Assembly (NCBI RefSeq): GCF_000283155.1
Contig: NW_004454208.1
Span: 335,402-399,401, forward strand
DNA from: Ceratotherium simum simum
Taxonomy: Eukaryota; Chordata; Mammalia; Perissodactyla; Rhinocerotidae
Length of the DNA stretch: 64,000 nt
Direction: 5' to 3'
Below, piece after piece: positions 29,601 to 44,600 of this stretch; position 1 is the stretch's first letter, and every line of letters begins with the position of its first letter. The position numbers and the translations under genes are program-made. The notes beneath the pieces were generated by a model. It was not told where the DNA came from. It saw only the letters and a program-made list of their open reading frames with translations, and did not search any database.

Positions 29601-32600
29601 GAAATCCACCATTTGTGACAACATGGGTGGACATTGAGGGTATTATGCAAAGTGAAATAAGTCAGAGGGAGAAGGTCAAATACTGTATGATTTCCTTCAT
29701 TAAGTAGTAGATAATAACAACAATAAACAAACACATAGAGACAGAGATTGGATTGGTAGTTACCAGAGGGGAAAGGGGGGAGGGAGGAGGGCAAAAGGGA
29801 TAATTCAGCAATGTGTGTGATGATGGGTTGTAATTAGTATTTCGATGGTGAACATGATGTAGTCTATGCAGAAATAGAAGTATAATGATGTACACCTGAA
29901 ATTTATACAATGTTATAAACCAATGTTACTGCAATAAACAAAAAATTAAAAAAAAAAGAAATAAACATTACGTGAAACCATACTCACCCTAGCTATCTTT
30001 AGTGTACTCATATTTTTTATTCAATTCTGTTTTATTTTTTAAAAATGCTGATTGCCAAGCCAACCCAATTAAACAGTGATATCTTAATTTCATAAGTTGG
30101 GGCCAAAAAATACTTGTTGACATTCCTTTTTTTTTTTTTTTTTGTGAGGAAGATCAGCCCTGAGCTAACATCCATGCTAATCCTCCTCTTTTTGCTGAGG
30201 AAGATCGGCTCTGAGCTAACATCTATTGCCAATCCTCCTCCTTTTTTTTTCCCCCAAAGCCCCAGTAGACAGTTGTATGTCATAGTTGCACATCCTTCTG
30301 GTTGCTGTATGTGGGACACGGCCTCAGCATGACCGGAGAAGCAGTGCGTCAGTGTGCGCCCAGGATCCGAACCCAGGCCCCGAACCCGGGCCACCAGTAG
30401 CGGAGCGCGCACTTAACCGCTAAGCCACGGGGCCGGCCCATCTTGTTGACATTCCTTATTCTTACTATAATTTAGAAGTTGTTTAGGACTTCTTGTTTCT
30501 GGTTCCACATGTAAGGAGCTTAGAAGTCACCACCCCATCCTAACAAGTAAAAAAGCTGAACAGACTGAAAAAGTCAACAACTCTTCTTGGATCCATAAGA
30601 GAGGTAGTACACAGGGCAAACCACTGCCGCAATGATTAGAGAGTAAGGTGAATATAGGGAGTCACAGCTTATGGGAGCAGAGACTTCGTGACTGGAACTA
30701 TAATTGAGGAATTGCTGAAGGCTCAGTGTGGACAACTCTGAGAGTTAAAAACCCCACGGGGACCCAGTCGTAGGAACGCCTCCCACAGTTCTGTGAGATT
30801 TACCTCCAGGAGCTCTACCTGGTTCTCACAGTAAATATCAGAGATGCTTCCGGCAGGGGAAGAGGTAAAGGAGCTATTTTGAAACATGCCAGAGCATTCT
30901 GTTTTTCTTAACAAGTCCTGCCCTCAGGAGAAACTCTAACCAGGGCCTAAGCAGCTGGGGTTGTATTATCAGAACCTAACTGACCTGTGAGAAAGGAAAC
31001 TACCCAATTCCAGTTAACTCTGGCCTTTCACATGGGAGAAAGGAAATACCCAACTCCTGCCCGCTCTATTCATCCTCTCCCACCTAAGGGGGAAGAACAA
31101 AAAACAGAAACACTTGTGAAGTTCACAGTCCAGAGGCATAGGCTCACTAAAAGACTGAGACCTAATCGTAGGACTGCAGAACGCTTCCCCTCTCCCCACA
31201 TCTCACTACCACATTACTAAAGGCCTATTTATAGCAGTTCCTTTTACACAGTACATCATCTGGCTATCAAGAAAAAAGTTACAGTCAAAATGGTGTGAAA
31301 AAGCAGAAACGTAGATCAATGGAACAGAATAGAGAGCCCAGAAATAAGCCCATGCATATATGGTCAATTAATTTAGGAGAAAGGAGCCAAGAATATACAA
31401 TGGAAATAGGACAGTCTCTTCAATAAATGGTGTTGGGAAAACTGGACAGCCACATGAAAAAGAATGAAACTGGACCACTATCTTACACCATACACAAAAA
31501 TTAACTCAAACTTGATTAAAAACTTGAACATAAGACCTGAAACCATAGACTCCTAGAAGAAAACATAGGCGGTAAGCTCCTTGACACAGGTCTTGCCAAT
31601 AAGCAAAGGCGACAAAAGCAAAAATAAACAAGTGAAACTACATCAAACTAAAAAGCTTCTACACAGCAAAGGAAACCATCAACAAAATGAAAAGGTAGTT
31701 GACTGAATGGGAGAAGTTATTTGCAAATCACATATCTGATAAGGGGTTAATATCCAAAATATATAAAGAATCCATACAACTTAGTAGCAAAAAAAAAAAA
31801 AAATCCAATTAAAAGATGGACAGAGGAACTGAACAGACGTTTTTCCAAAGACATACAGATGGCCACAGGTGAAAAGGTGCTCAACATCACTAATCTTCAG
31901 GGAAATGCAAATCAAAACCACAATGAGCTATCACCTCACACCTGTTAAAATGGCTGTTATCAAAAAGACAATAACAAGTGTTGGTGAGGATGTGGAGAAA
32001 AGGGAACGCTTATGCCCTATTAGTGGGAATGTAAACTGGTGCAGCCACTGTGGAAAACAATATGGAGGTTCTTCAGAAAATTAAAATGAGAACTACTATA
32101 TGATCTAGCAATTACACTTCTGGGTATTTATCTGAAGAAAATGAAAACACTAACTTGAGAAGATATATGCACCCCCATATTCATTGCAGCATTATTTACA
32201 GTAGCCAAGCTATGGAAGCAACTTAAGTGTCTATCAATGGATGAATGGATAAAGAAAATGCGTGTGTGTGTGTATAATGGAATATTATTCAGACATAAAA
32301 AAGAATGAAATCTTGCCATTTGTGACAACATGGATAGACCTTGAGGGCATTATGCTAATGAAATGTCAGACAGAGAAAGACAAATACTGTATGATCTTAT
32401 ATGTGGAATCTAAAAAACAATGACAATGACAAAAACTGAGCCTCATGGATACAGAGAACAGATTGGTTGTTGCCAGAGGCAGTGGGGTTGGGGTGGCTGA
32501 AATGGGTGAAGGGGGTTGAAAAGTACAAACTTGCAGCTATAAAATAAATAAGTCCTGGGGTTGTAATGTACAGCATAGTGACTATAGTTAATACTACCGT

Positions 32601-35600
32601 ATTGTCTATTTGAAAGTTGTTAAGAGAGTAGATACTAAGTTTTTATCATAAGAAAAAAAATTGTAACTGTGTAAGGTGATGGATATTAACTAGACTCATT
32701 GTTGTGATCATTTTGCAGTATATACAAAAATCAAATTATTATGTTGTACACCTAAAACTAATATGATGTTTTATGTCAATTATATCTAAATTTAAAAATT
32801 AAATTTTTAGAAAAATAAAAAATTACAAGGCACACTAAAAGGCAAAAAACACAATTTGGAAAGACAGAGCAAGCATCAGAACCAGACATGGCAAGGATGT
32901 TGGAATTATCAGAACAGGAATTTAAAACAACTATGATTAATATGCTGAGGGCTCTAATGGATAAAGTAGACAGCGTGCAAGAACAGATGAGCAATGTAAG
33001 CAGAGAGATAGAAATACTAAGAAAGAATTGAAAAGAAATGTAGGAATCAAAAACACTAACAGAAATGAAGAATGCCTTTGATGGGCTTATTAATAGACTG
33101 GACACAGCTGAGGGAAGAATCTCTGAACTAGAGGATATATCAATATAAACCTCTAAAACTGAAAAGAAAAGAGAACAAAAACTGAAAAACACAGAACCAA
33201 ATACCCGAGGACGCTGGGACGAATTAAAAAGGTATAACATATGGATAACGAGAATACCAGAAGGAGAAGAAAGAGAGAAAAGATGAAGAAATATTTGAAT
33301 TAATTATGACAAGAATTTCCCCAAATTAATGTTAGACACCAAACCACAGATCCAGGAGCTCTAAGAACACTAAATAGGATAAATGCAGAAAAAAAAAAAA
33401 CCCACATCTAAGCATATTTCAAATGAGAAAAAGTCAAAGGAAAAATCCTGAAAGAAGCCAGAGGAAAAAAAGCACCTCACCTGTAGAGGAACAAAAATAA
33501 GAGTTATATCCAGCTTCTCCTGAGAAACCAAGCAAGCAGGAAGAGAGTGGATGGAAATATTTAAAATCTTGAGGGGAGAAAACCCACCAGCCTAGAAATC
33601 TGTACCCCATGAAATTACCCTTCAAAACTGAAGGAGAGAGAAAGACTTTCTCAGACAAACAAAAACTGAATTTGTTGCCAGTAGACCTGCCTTAAAACAA
33701 ATTCTTTAGAGAAAGAGAAAATAATATCAGTCAGAAACTCAGATCTATTTAAAGAAGAGCATTGAAGAAGGAATAAGTGAAGATAAAATAAAACTTTTAT
33801 TTTTCTTATTCTTAATTAATCTAGCATAATAGTTTATTCAAAGTAATAATAACAATGTACTCAATTACATACGCTTATGTATATGTCCTATATATATGCT
33901 TATATGTAAGTGAAATGAATGACAATGATACAAGGGATAGAAAAGAGGAATTAGGATTATTTTGTTATTATAAGGTACTCACACTACCTGTGAAGTCATA
34001 TAGTGTTATTTGAAAGTGGACTTGGATTTGTTATAAATGTATATTGCAACCTGTAGGGAAACCACAAAAAAAAAGTTTTAAAAAAACTATAACTGATATG
34101 CTAAAAAGAGAAAATGAAATCATATAAAGTGCTTAATTAAAACCACAAGAGGCAGAAAACAGTGGAAAGCAAAAATAAGAACAATGAACAAGAGCAACAA
34201 ATAGAAAACAGAAACAAATATGTTAGATATTAATCCAACTATATCAATAATCACTTTGAAGGTCAATGGTGTAAATGTAGCAATTAAAAGACAGATATTG
34301 TCAGAGTGGATCAAAAAACAACACCCAACTATATGTTGTCTAGAAGAAACCCATTTTTAATATGACACGTATAGGTTGAAAGTAAATGGACATAGAGTGA
34401 TGTCAGCAACCTGGTGGAGTGAGCTGTTCCCTTTATCTCTTCCCCTTTGAACTGCAACTAAATGCACATTCATTGACCAATAGAGGATGTGCACACAGCA
34501 CAACAGGATGCCTGAGAGACCCACGCAGCTATACATCTGAAGGTGGATGGGCTGGGTCCCCAGGAAGTGGTGGAGATAAGTGAGCACTCCCCTACCCTTC
34601 CTGGCAGTCCTGTGTGCGTGTCTGAATGCTTTCCCAGCTGATGTGAGTGCCCATAGTACCACTGCAGCCCCGAAAGTGTGAACGCACCTCGGTGTGGCTG
34701 TGGGAATGGCCAGTGGCAGCGGTCACCACCACGGCCCTGGGCCCACAGGTGAACAGTTTCCCAGCCAGTGAGAGAGCCCACCCTGCCGCTGTGGTCCCAA
34801 TGAGTGGCCCAGGGTCAGACCCCAAGAAGAAGCCCCGCCCACCAGCACAGCAGCCAGCGCGACTGTTAGAAGAGGTGGCAGCAGGTACATGCATACACGT
34901 GAATGCTTCCCTGGCCGGCACGAGCACCCACAGTACCACTGTGGCCCCACAAGTGGGAATGCGCCTCAGTGTGAGGGCAGCTTTTAGCCATGTGTGAACG
35001 CTTTCCTGGCCGGGGGGAGCACCCACCATACCCGCACAACTTGCAGCAGACAGGGTGGGGTCAGAAACACAGCTCCTTCTCCCCCCCAGCAGTAGCAGGT
35101 GGAATCTGTGACCTGATGCTACCACAAATGTGCTGGCAAAAGATTAGTTCATCACACACCATGAGCACTCCCCTCATGCAAAATTCAGAGCAAAAATTCA
35201 GAGCAAAAGGAAAATGACAAATCTCCAGAAACCAACCCTGAAGTCACAGAAATTTACAGTCTAAATGACAGAGAATTCAAAATAGCTGTCATAAAGAAAC
35301 TCAACAAGTTACAAGAAAACTGAGAAAGACAGTTCAATGAGCTCAGGAATAAAATTATGAGAAGAAGGAGTACTTCACCAAAGAAATTGAAACTATTAAA
35401 AAAAAACAAGCAGAAATTCTGGATATGAAGAACACAATTAATGAGATAAAAGATAATCTAGGGCCAGCTCCGTGGCTTAGTGGTTAAGTGCGCATGCTCC
35501 ACTACTGGTGGCCCAGGTTGGGATCCCGGGCGCGCACCGATGCACTGCTTCTCCAGCCATGCTGAGGCTGCATCCCACATAGAACAACTGGAATGATGTG

Positions 35601-38600
35601 CAACTATGACATACAGCTATCTACTGGGGCTTTGGGGGGTGGGGAAGAGAGAGGAGGATTAGCATGGATGTTAGCTCAGGGCTGATCTTCCTCACAAAAA
35701 AAAAAAAAGATAATCCTTAAAAAATAGAACTGATGTTATGGAGGAAAGAATGAGTGATTTAGAGATGGAAATATAGAAAGGCTGCAGGTGGAGCAGGAGA
35801 GAGAATTAAGATTTTTAAAAAATGAAGGAATTCTTCAAGAAATATCCAACTCAATTAGGGAAAGCAATGTAAGGATTATAGGTATTCCAGATGGAGAAGA
35901 GGGGGAGAAAGGAGCAGAGAGCTTGTTCAAAGAAATAGTAGCTGAGAACTTTCCACATCTGGGGAAGGAACTGGACTTAAAAGTACATGAAGCCAATAGA
36001 ACTTCTAATTACATCAGTGCTAAAAGACCTTCCCCAAGGCATATAATAGTAAAACTGGCAAAAGTCAACCATAAAGAAAAAACATTGGGCCAGCCCAGTG
36101 GTGCAGCAGTTAAGTTTGTGTGCTCCGCTTCGGCGGCCCGGAGTTCACAGGTTCGATCCCAGGCGCAGACCAACGCACTGCTTGTCAAGCCATGCTGTGG
36201 CCATGTCCCATGTAAAGTAGAGGAAGATGGGCACAGATGTTAGCCCAGGGCCAATCTTCCTCAGCAAAAAGGTGGATTGGCAATGGATGTTATTTCAGAG
36301 GTGGTCTTCCTCACCAAAAAAAAAGAAAAAGAAAAAGAAAAAATATTGAGGGCAGCAAGGCAGAAGAAAATAACCTACAAAGGAACCCCCATCAGGCTTT
36401 CAGCAAATTTCTTGGCAGAAACCTTACAGGCTGTGAGAGAATGGAATGATATATTCAAAATACTGAGGGACAAAAACTGTCAACTAAGAATACTCTGTCC
36501 AGGGAAATTATCCTTCAAATATGATGGAGAAATGAAAGCTTTCCCAGACAAACAAAAGCTGAGGGAGTTCATTGCCACTAGACCTCCCTTACAAGCAATG
36601 TTGAAGGAAGCCCTCATACCCGAAACAAAAAGGCAAAGGTTCACAAAGCTTTGAGCAAGGAGATGAATAGACAGACAAAATCAGAAAGCTTTAGCTCTCT
36701 TTCAGAACAGGGTAGAAAATACTTAATTATAACTTAAAATTGCAACAAATTATAACTTAAAAGATAAAGGGGAGGAAAGCATCAAAAGTAACTATCAATA
36801 CTTCAACTTAGTCACAGACTGACAACACAAAACGGAATAATTTCTGACAACAGTAACTCAGAAGTGGAAGAGGAAAGGGATGGGACCTGCTTATGCTAAT
36901 AGAGATAAGAGGTTAACAGAAAATGGACTGTCTCATCTACGAGATCTTTCATACAAACCTCACGGTAACCACTAAACAAAAAATCAGAGCAGAGCTACAA
37001 TTCATTAAAAAAGAGAAAACTGAGAAAACCTCCACAGAAAACCACTAAACTGAAATGGCAGTTGGAAATACAAAGGAAGGGAAACAATGAAAATACAGAA
37101 CAACTGGAAGACAAGAGATAAAATGGCAGTATTAAGCCCTCATATATCAGTAATCACTCTAAATGTAAGTGGGTTGAATTCTCCAATCAAAAGATTCAGA
37201 GTGCTGGATGGATTAGAAAACAAGACCCAACAATTTGCTGCCCCCAGGAGACACATCTCAGCTCTAAAGGCAAACATAGGCTCAGGGTGAAAGGATGAAA
37301 GACAATACTCCAAGCAAATGGCAAACAAAAGAAAGCAGATGTTGCCATACTTATATCAGACAAAAAGACTTCAAGATAAAAAAGACAATGAGAGACAAAG
37401 AGGGGCAGTATATAATGATGAAAGGGACTTTCCACCAAGAGGACATAAAACTTATATATAGGCACCTAACAGGAGCACCAAAGTATGTAAAGCAACTATT
37501 AACAGACGTAAAGGGAGAAATTTACAACAACACAATAATAGTAGGGGACCTCACACCACATTTACATCAATGGGTAAATCATCCAGACAGATATTCAACA
37601 AGGAAATAGTGGATTTAAATGAAACACTTGATCAGATGGACTTAATAGATATATGGACAGCATTCCATCCAAAAACAGCAGAATACACGTTCTTCACAAG
37701 TACACATGGAACATTCTCAAAGATAGACTGTATGTTGGGAAACAAGGCAAGCCTCAATAAATTTAAGATTGAAATCATATCAAGCATCTTTTCTAACTAC
37801 AGTGCTATGAAACTAGAAATCAACTACAAGAAAAAAGGTGGGAAAGTCAAAAATATGTGGAGAACAAACAACATGCTACTGACCAACCACTGGATCAATG
37901 AAGAAATTACAAAGTACCTGGAGACAAATGAAAATGAAAATGCAAGATACCAACTCCTGTGGGATACAGCAAAACCAGTTATAAGAGGGAAATTCATAGC
38001 AATACAGGCCCATCTCAATAAACAAGAAAAATATCAAGTAAGTAATCTTAAACTACACATAACAATAATAGAAGAAGAAGAACAAACAAAGCCCAAAGTC
38101 AGCAGAAAGAAGGAAATATAAAAACTACAGCATAAATAAATGAAATAGAAACTAAAAAAACAATAGAAAGGATCAGTGGAAGTAAGAGCTGGTTCTTTGA
38201 GAAGATAAACAAAATTGACAATCCCTCAGAATCTATTCAGAATCCACAAGAAATCTATTAGAAATAATCAACAACTACAGCAGAGTTGCAGGGTACAAAA
38301 TCAACTTATGAAAATCAGCTGCATTTCTATACACTAATAACGTACTAGCATAAAGAGAAGTCAAAAATACAATCCCATTTACATTTGCAACAGAAAGAAT
38401 AAAATATCTAGGAATAAATTGAACCAAGGAGGTGAAAGATCTAAACTCTGAAAACTATAAGACATTATTGAAAGAAATCAAAGAAGATATAAAGAAATGG
38501 AAAGATATTCCATGCTCATGGATTGGAAGAATAAACATAGTTAAAATGTCCATATTCCCTAAAGCAATCTACAGATTCATTGCAATCCCATTCAGAATCC

Positions 38601-41600
38601 CAATGACATTCTTTACGGAAATAGAACAAAGAATCCTAAAATTTATATGGAATGACAAAAGACCTCAAATAGCCAAAGCAATCCTGAGAAAAAAGAACAA
38701 AGCTGGAGGTATCACAATCCCTGGCTTCAAAATATGCTACAAAGCTATAGTAATCAAAGCAGCATGGTACTGGCACAAAAACAGACACACAGATCAGTAG
38801 AACAGAAGTGAAAGCCCAGAAATAAAACCACACATCTTTGGTTAGTTAATCTTTGACAAAGGAGCCAAGAACATACAACGGAGGAAAGAAAGTCTCTTCA
38901 ATAAATGGTGCTGGGAAAACTGGCCAGCCACATGCAAGAGAATGAAAGTAGACCATTGTCTTTCACCATACACAAAAATTAACTCAAAATGCATCAAAGA
39001 CTTGAATGTAAGACCTGAAACTATAAAACTCCTAGAAGAAAATATAGGCAGTGTGCTGTTTGACATTGGTCTTAGCAGCATCTTTTCAAATACCATGTCT
39101 ACTCAGGCAGGGGAAACAGAAGAAAAAATAAATGGGACTACATCAAACTGAAATGCTCCTACAAGGCAAAGGAAACCATGAACAAAACGAAAAGACAGTT
39201 CACCAACTGACAAAATATTTGCAAATCATGTATCTGACAAGGGGTTAATTTCCAAAATATAGAGAGAACTCACACAACTCAATAACAAGAAAACAAACAA
39301 CCCAATCAAAAAATGGGCAGAGGATGGGACCAGCCCAGTGTCGTAGTGGTTAAGTTTGCACACTCTGCTTTGGCAGCCTGGGGTTCGTGGGTTCGGATCC
39401 TGGGCACAGACCAACCTACACACTGCTCATCAAGCCATGCTGTGGTGCTGTCCCACATACAAAATAGAGGAAGATTGGCACCAGTGTTAGCTCAGGGACA
39501 ATCTTCCTCAATCAAAAAGAGGAAGACTGACAACAGATGTTAGCTTGGGGCGAGTCTTCCTCACACAAAAGAAAAAATGGGCATGGGATATTAACAGATA
39601 TTTGTCCAAATAAGATATACAGATGGCTAATGGACACATGAAAAGATGTTCAGCATCACTAATTATTAGGGAAATGCAAATCAAAGCTACAATTAGATAT
39701 CACCTTACACCTGTCAGAATGGCTATAATTACTAAGACAAAAAATAACAAATGTTAGAGAGGATGTGGAGAAAAGGGAGCCCTTATATATTGTTGGTAAG
39801 AATGCAAACTGGTGTGGCCACATGGAAAACAGTATGAAGATTTCTCAGAAAATTAAAAATAGAAATACTGTACATTCCAGCTGTCACACTACTGGGTATT
39901 TATTCAAAGAACTTGAAATCAACAATCCAAAGAGATTTATGCAACCCTATGTTCATTGCAGCATTATTCACATTAGCCAAAACATGGAAGCAACACAAGT
40001 GCCCTGCTACGGATGAATGGATAAAGAAAATGTGGTATATATACACAATGGAATACTACTCAGCCATAAAAATGACAAAATTGTCCCATTTGCGATAATA
40101 TGGATGGACCTTGAGGGTATGATGTTAAGGAAAGTAAGCCAGATAGAGAAAGACAAATACTGCATGATTTCACTCATATGTGTAAGATAAACAAACACAT
40201 GGACAAAGAGAACAGATTAGTGGTTACCAGAGGGGAAGGGGGTTGAAAGTGGGCAAAAGCAGTAAAGGGGCATATATGTATGGTGATGGATAAAAATTAG
40301 ACTACTGGTGGTGAGCACAATGCACTCTATGCAGAAATTGATAAATAATGTACACCCCAAATTACACAATGTTATAAACCTTTATGATTTCAATAAAATA
40401 ATTGAAAAAAATAGTAAATGGATAGAGAAAAATATTCCATGATAACACTGATCAAAAGAAAGTAGAAGTAGCTATGATAATTTCAAATGGCGCAAACCTC
40501 AAAGCAAGGAAAGTTATCAAGGAAAAAGAAGAGCATTGCATAGTGATAAAGCGGTCAGTTTTCCAAGAAGACATAATGGTTCTTATTGTGTATGCACTTA
40601 AAAACAGAGAATCAAACCACATGAGGCAAAAACTAATAGAATTGTAAGGAGCAGTAGATGCATCCACTATCATAGTTGGAGAGTTCAGCAACCTTCTGTC
40701 AGAAATGAACAGATCCAGTAGGCAGAAAATCAGTAAGGACGTAGTTGAATTCAACATCATCACCAATCAACTAGATATAATTGGTATCTCAATAACACAT
40801 GGGTCAAGGAAGAAATCTCAAGAGAAATTTTAAAATGTTTTGAAGTAAATGAAAATGAAAACACAACTTATTAAAATTTATGAGATGCACCTAAAGCAGT
40901 ACTTAGAGGGAAATTTATAGCATTGAATGCATATGTTAGAAAAGAAGAGAAATCTAAAGTCAATTATCCGGATAACTGGAAAAAGAAAAAATTCAAAATA
41001 AACAGAAGAAAAGAAGTAATAAGAATTAGCAGAAATCAATGAAATTGAAAACAGGAAATCAAGAACAAAAATCAAAGAGATTAAAAGCTGGTTCTTTGAA
41101 AAGATAAAAGATAAAATTGATAAGCCTCTAGCCTGGCTAATTAAGAAAAAAGAGGACATGAATTACTAATATCAGAAATGAAGGATGGCATATCACTACA
41201 GATCCTATGAACATTAAAAGAGAGTAAAGGAATATTATGAACCACTGTATGCCCACAAATGTGATAACCTAGATGAAATGGACAAATCCCTTAAAGGCCG
41301 CAATCTGCCAAAACTCACACAAGAAGAAATAGACAATCTGAGGAAGCCAATATCTATTAAAGAAATTGAATCAATAATTGATAATCTTCCAAAACAAAAA
41401 CCACCAGGCCGAGATGGGTTCACTAGTGAATTCTACCAAACATTTAAGGAAGATATTTTACCAGTTCTCTACAGTCTCTTTCAGAAGATAGAAGCAGAGG
41501 GAATACTTCCTGATTCTATGTGGCCAGCATTACCCTAATACCAAAAACAGACAAAGACATCATAAGAAAAGAAAACTACAGACCAATATCTCTCAGGAAC

Positions 41601-44600
41601 ATAGATGCAAAAATCTTCAGCAAAGTATTAGCAAATCAAATCCAACAATATATAAAATGAATTATACACCATGACCAAATGAGATCCCAGGTATACAAGG
41701 GTGATTTAACATTTGAAAATCAGTTAGTGTAATGCATCACATCAACAGAGTTAAAAAGGAAAATCATACGATCATATCAATAGATGCAGAAAAAGCAGTT
41801 GAGAAGATCCAACACCCATTCGTGATTTAAAACTCTCAGTAGAAGCCAAGAACATACAATGGAGAAAAGAAAGTCTCTTCAACAAATGGTGTTGGGAAAA
41901 CTGGACAGCCACATGCAAAAAAATGAAAGTAGACCCTTACCTTACACACTACACAAAAATTAACTCCAAATGGATTAAAGACTTGAATGTAAGACCTGAA
42001 ACTGTGAAACTGCTAGAAGAAAACATAGGCAGTATGCTCTTCGACATCAGTCTTAGCAATATATTTTCAAGCACCATGTCTGACCAGGCAAGAGAAACAA
42101 TAGAAAAAAATAAACAAATGGGACTACATCAAACTAAAAACCTTCTGCACAGCAAAGGAAACCATCAACAAAATGAAAAGACAACCTAACAATTGGGAGA
42201 AGATATTTGCAAACCATACATCTGATAAGGGGTTAATCTCCAAAATATATAAAGAACTCATGCATCTCAACAACAGAAAAACTAACAACCCAATTAAAAA
42301 ATGGGCAAAAGACCTGAACAGACATTTCTCCAAAGAAGATATACAGATGGCCAACAGGCACATGAAAAGATGTTCAGCATCATTAACTATCAGGGAAATG
42401 CAAATCAAAACTACAATGAGATATCATCTCACGCCCGTCAGAATGGCTATAATTAACAAGACAGGAAACAACAAGTGTGGAGATGACATGGAGAGAAGGG
42501 AACTCTCATACACTGCTAGTGGGAGTGCAAACTGGTGCAGCCACTATGGAAGGCAATATGGAGATTCCTCAAAAAATTAAGGATAGAACTACCATATGAT
42601 CCAGCTATTCCACTGCTGGGTATTTATCCAAAGAACTTGAAAACACCAATACGTGAAGATACATGCACCCCTGTGTTCATTGCAGCGTTATTCACAATAG
42701 CCAAGACTTGGAAGCAACCTAAGTGCCCATCAAGGGACGAATGGATAAAGACGATGTGGTATATATACACAATGGAATACTACTCAGCCATAAGAAACAA
42801 TGAAATCCAGCCATTTGTGACAACATGGATGGACATTGAGGGTATTATGCAAAGTGAAATAAGTCAGAGGGAGAAGGTCAAATACCGTATGATCTCACTC
42901 ATTAAGTGGTAGATAATAACAACAACGAACAAACACATAGAGACAGATTGGATTGGTGGTTACCAGAGGGGAATGGGGGAGGGAGGAGGGCAAAAGGGAT
43001 AATTCAGCACATGTGTGTGGTGATGGGTTGTAATTAGTGTTTGGGTGGTGAACATGATGTAATCCTATGCAGAAATAGAAGTATAATGATGTACCCCTGA
43101 AATTTATACAATGTTATAAACCAGTGTTACTGCAATAAACAAAAAATTTTTTAAAATTATTATTAAAAAACAAAAACTCTCAGTAAACTTGGGAATAAAG
43201 GGGAACTTCCTCAACTTGATAAAAATTATCTATTAAAAAAACCCTATGGCTAACATCATATTTAAAGGTGAGAAAACTCAAAGCTTTCCAACTAAGATCA
43301 GGAGCAAGGCAAGGATGTCCCTTCCCAGCACTCCTTTTCAGTCATACTGGAAGTACTAACTGATGCAATAAGACAAAAACAGGAAATAAAAGGTATACAG
43401 ATGGGGAAGGAAAAAATAAAATTGTCTTTGTTTACAGATGACACCTTCATCTGTGTAAAAAATGCAGAAGAATCAACAGAAAACTTCTGGAACTAGTAAG
43501 CAATTATAGCAAGATTGCAGGACACAAGGTTAATATACAAAAATCAGTCCCTTTCCCATATACCAGCAATGAATAAGTGGTATTTGAAATTAAAAACACA
43601 ATACCATTTACATTAGCCCCCCCCCAAAATGAAATACTTATGTATAAATATAACAAAATATGTACAAGGTCTATGTGAAGAAAACTACAAAACTCTGATG
43701 ATTGAAATCAAAGAACAAAATAAATGGAGAGACATTCCATGTTCATGGATAGGAAGACTCAATATTGTCAAGATTGCAGTTCTTCCCAACTTGATTGATA
43801 GATTCAGTGCAATCCCAGTCAGAATCCCAGCAAGTTATTTTGTGGATATCAACAAACTGATTCTAAAGTTTATATGGAAAGGCAAAATACCCAGAATAGC
43901 CAACTAATATTGAAGGAGAAGAACAAAGTCAGAGGACTGACACTACCTGACTGCAAGACTTACTACAACTATGGAAATCAAGAGAGTGTAGTATTGCAAA
44001 ACAAAAGACAAATAGTTCAACGGAACAGAACAGAGTGTCCAGAAACAGACCCACATAAATATAGTCAACTGATCTTTGACAAAGGAGCAAAGGTAGTACA
44101 ACTGAGCCAAGATGGTCTTTCAACAAATGGTGCTGCAACAAATGGATGTCTACATGCAAAAAAATGAATCTAGACACACAGTTTATACCCTTCACAAAAA
44201 TTAATGCAAAATGGATCACAGACCTAAATATAGAACACATAACTATAAAACTCCTGGAAGATAGCATAGAAAACCTAGATGATCTTGGGTATGGTGATGA
44301 ATTTTTAGATATAGCACCAAAGACATGACCCATGAAAGAAATAAGGGATAAGCTGGACTTCATTAAAATTAAAAACTTCTCCTCTGCAAAAGACAATGTC
44401 AAGAGAATGAGAAGACAAGTCACACAATGGGAGGAAATATTTGCAAGGGACACATCTGATAAAGGACTGTTATCCAAAATATACAAAGAACTCTTAAAAC
44501 TCAACAATAAGAAAACAACCCAAGTAAAAAATGGGCAAAGGACCTTAACTGACACCTCACCAAAGAAAACATACAGATGGCAAATAAGCATATGAAAAGA

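Larger units (their letters stand above)
34398..40412 (+). mobile_element. Inserted L1 no. 2: near full-length with 5'UTR, ORF2 deleted inside
   Basis: About 6.0 kb including three SINEs. GC-rich 5'UTR at 34398-35210 with repeated units; ORF1 at about 35270-36655 (split by SINEs at 35459 and 36088); ORF2 start at about 37120 with the [13 protein letters not shown] endonuclease motif, then frameshifts. Near 38222-38245 the sequence jumps from the region after the endonuclease to the region well past the reverse transcriptase, so the catalytic RT core is absent. The ORF2 C-terminal region (38432-38800) and 3'UTR follow. Target copies, agtaaatgga, lie at 34381-34390 and 40413-40422. Confidence 0.8.

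Noticed and set aside
32776..33240. Minus-strand frame of 154 codons rich in Ser, Leu and Ile
   Set aside because: It is antisense to an L1 ORF1 coiled coil, whose Lys/Glu-rich codons reverse to such a composition.
37570..38800. Plus-strand open frames that read like proteins (endonuclease linker, [11 protein letters not shown])
   Set aside because: They are decayed parts of L1 ORF2 in an element lacking the RT core, not host genes.
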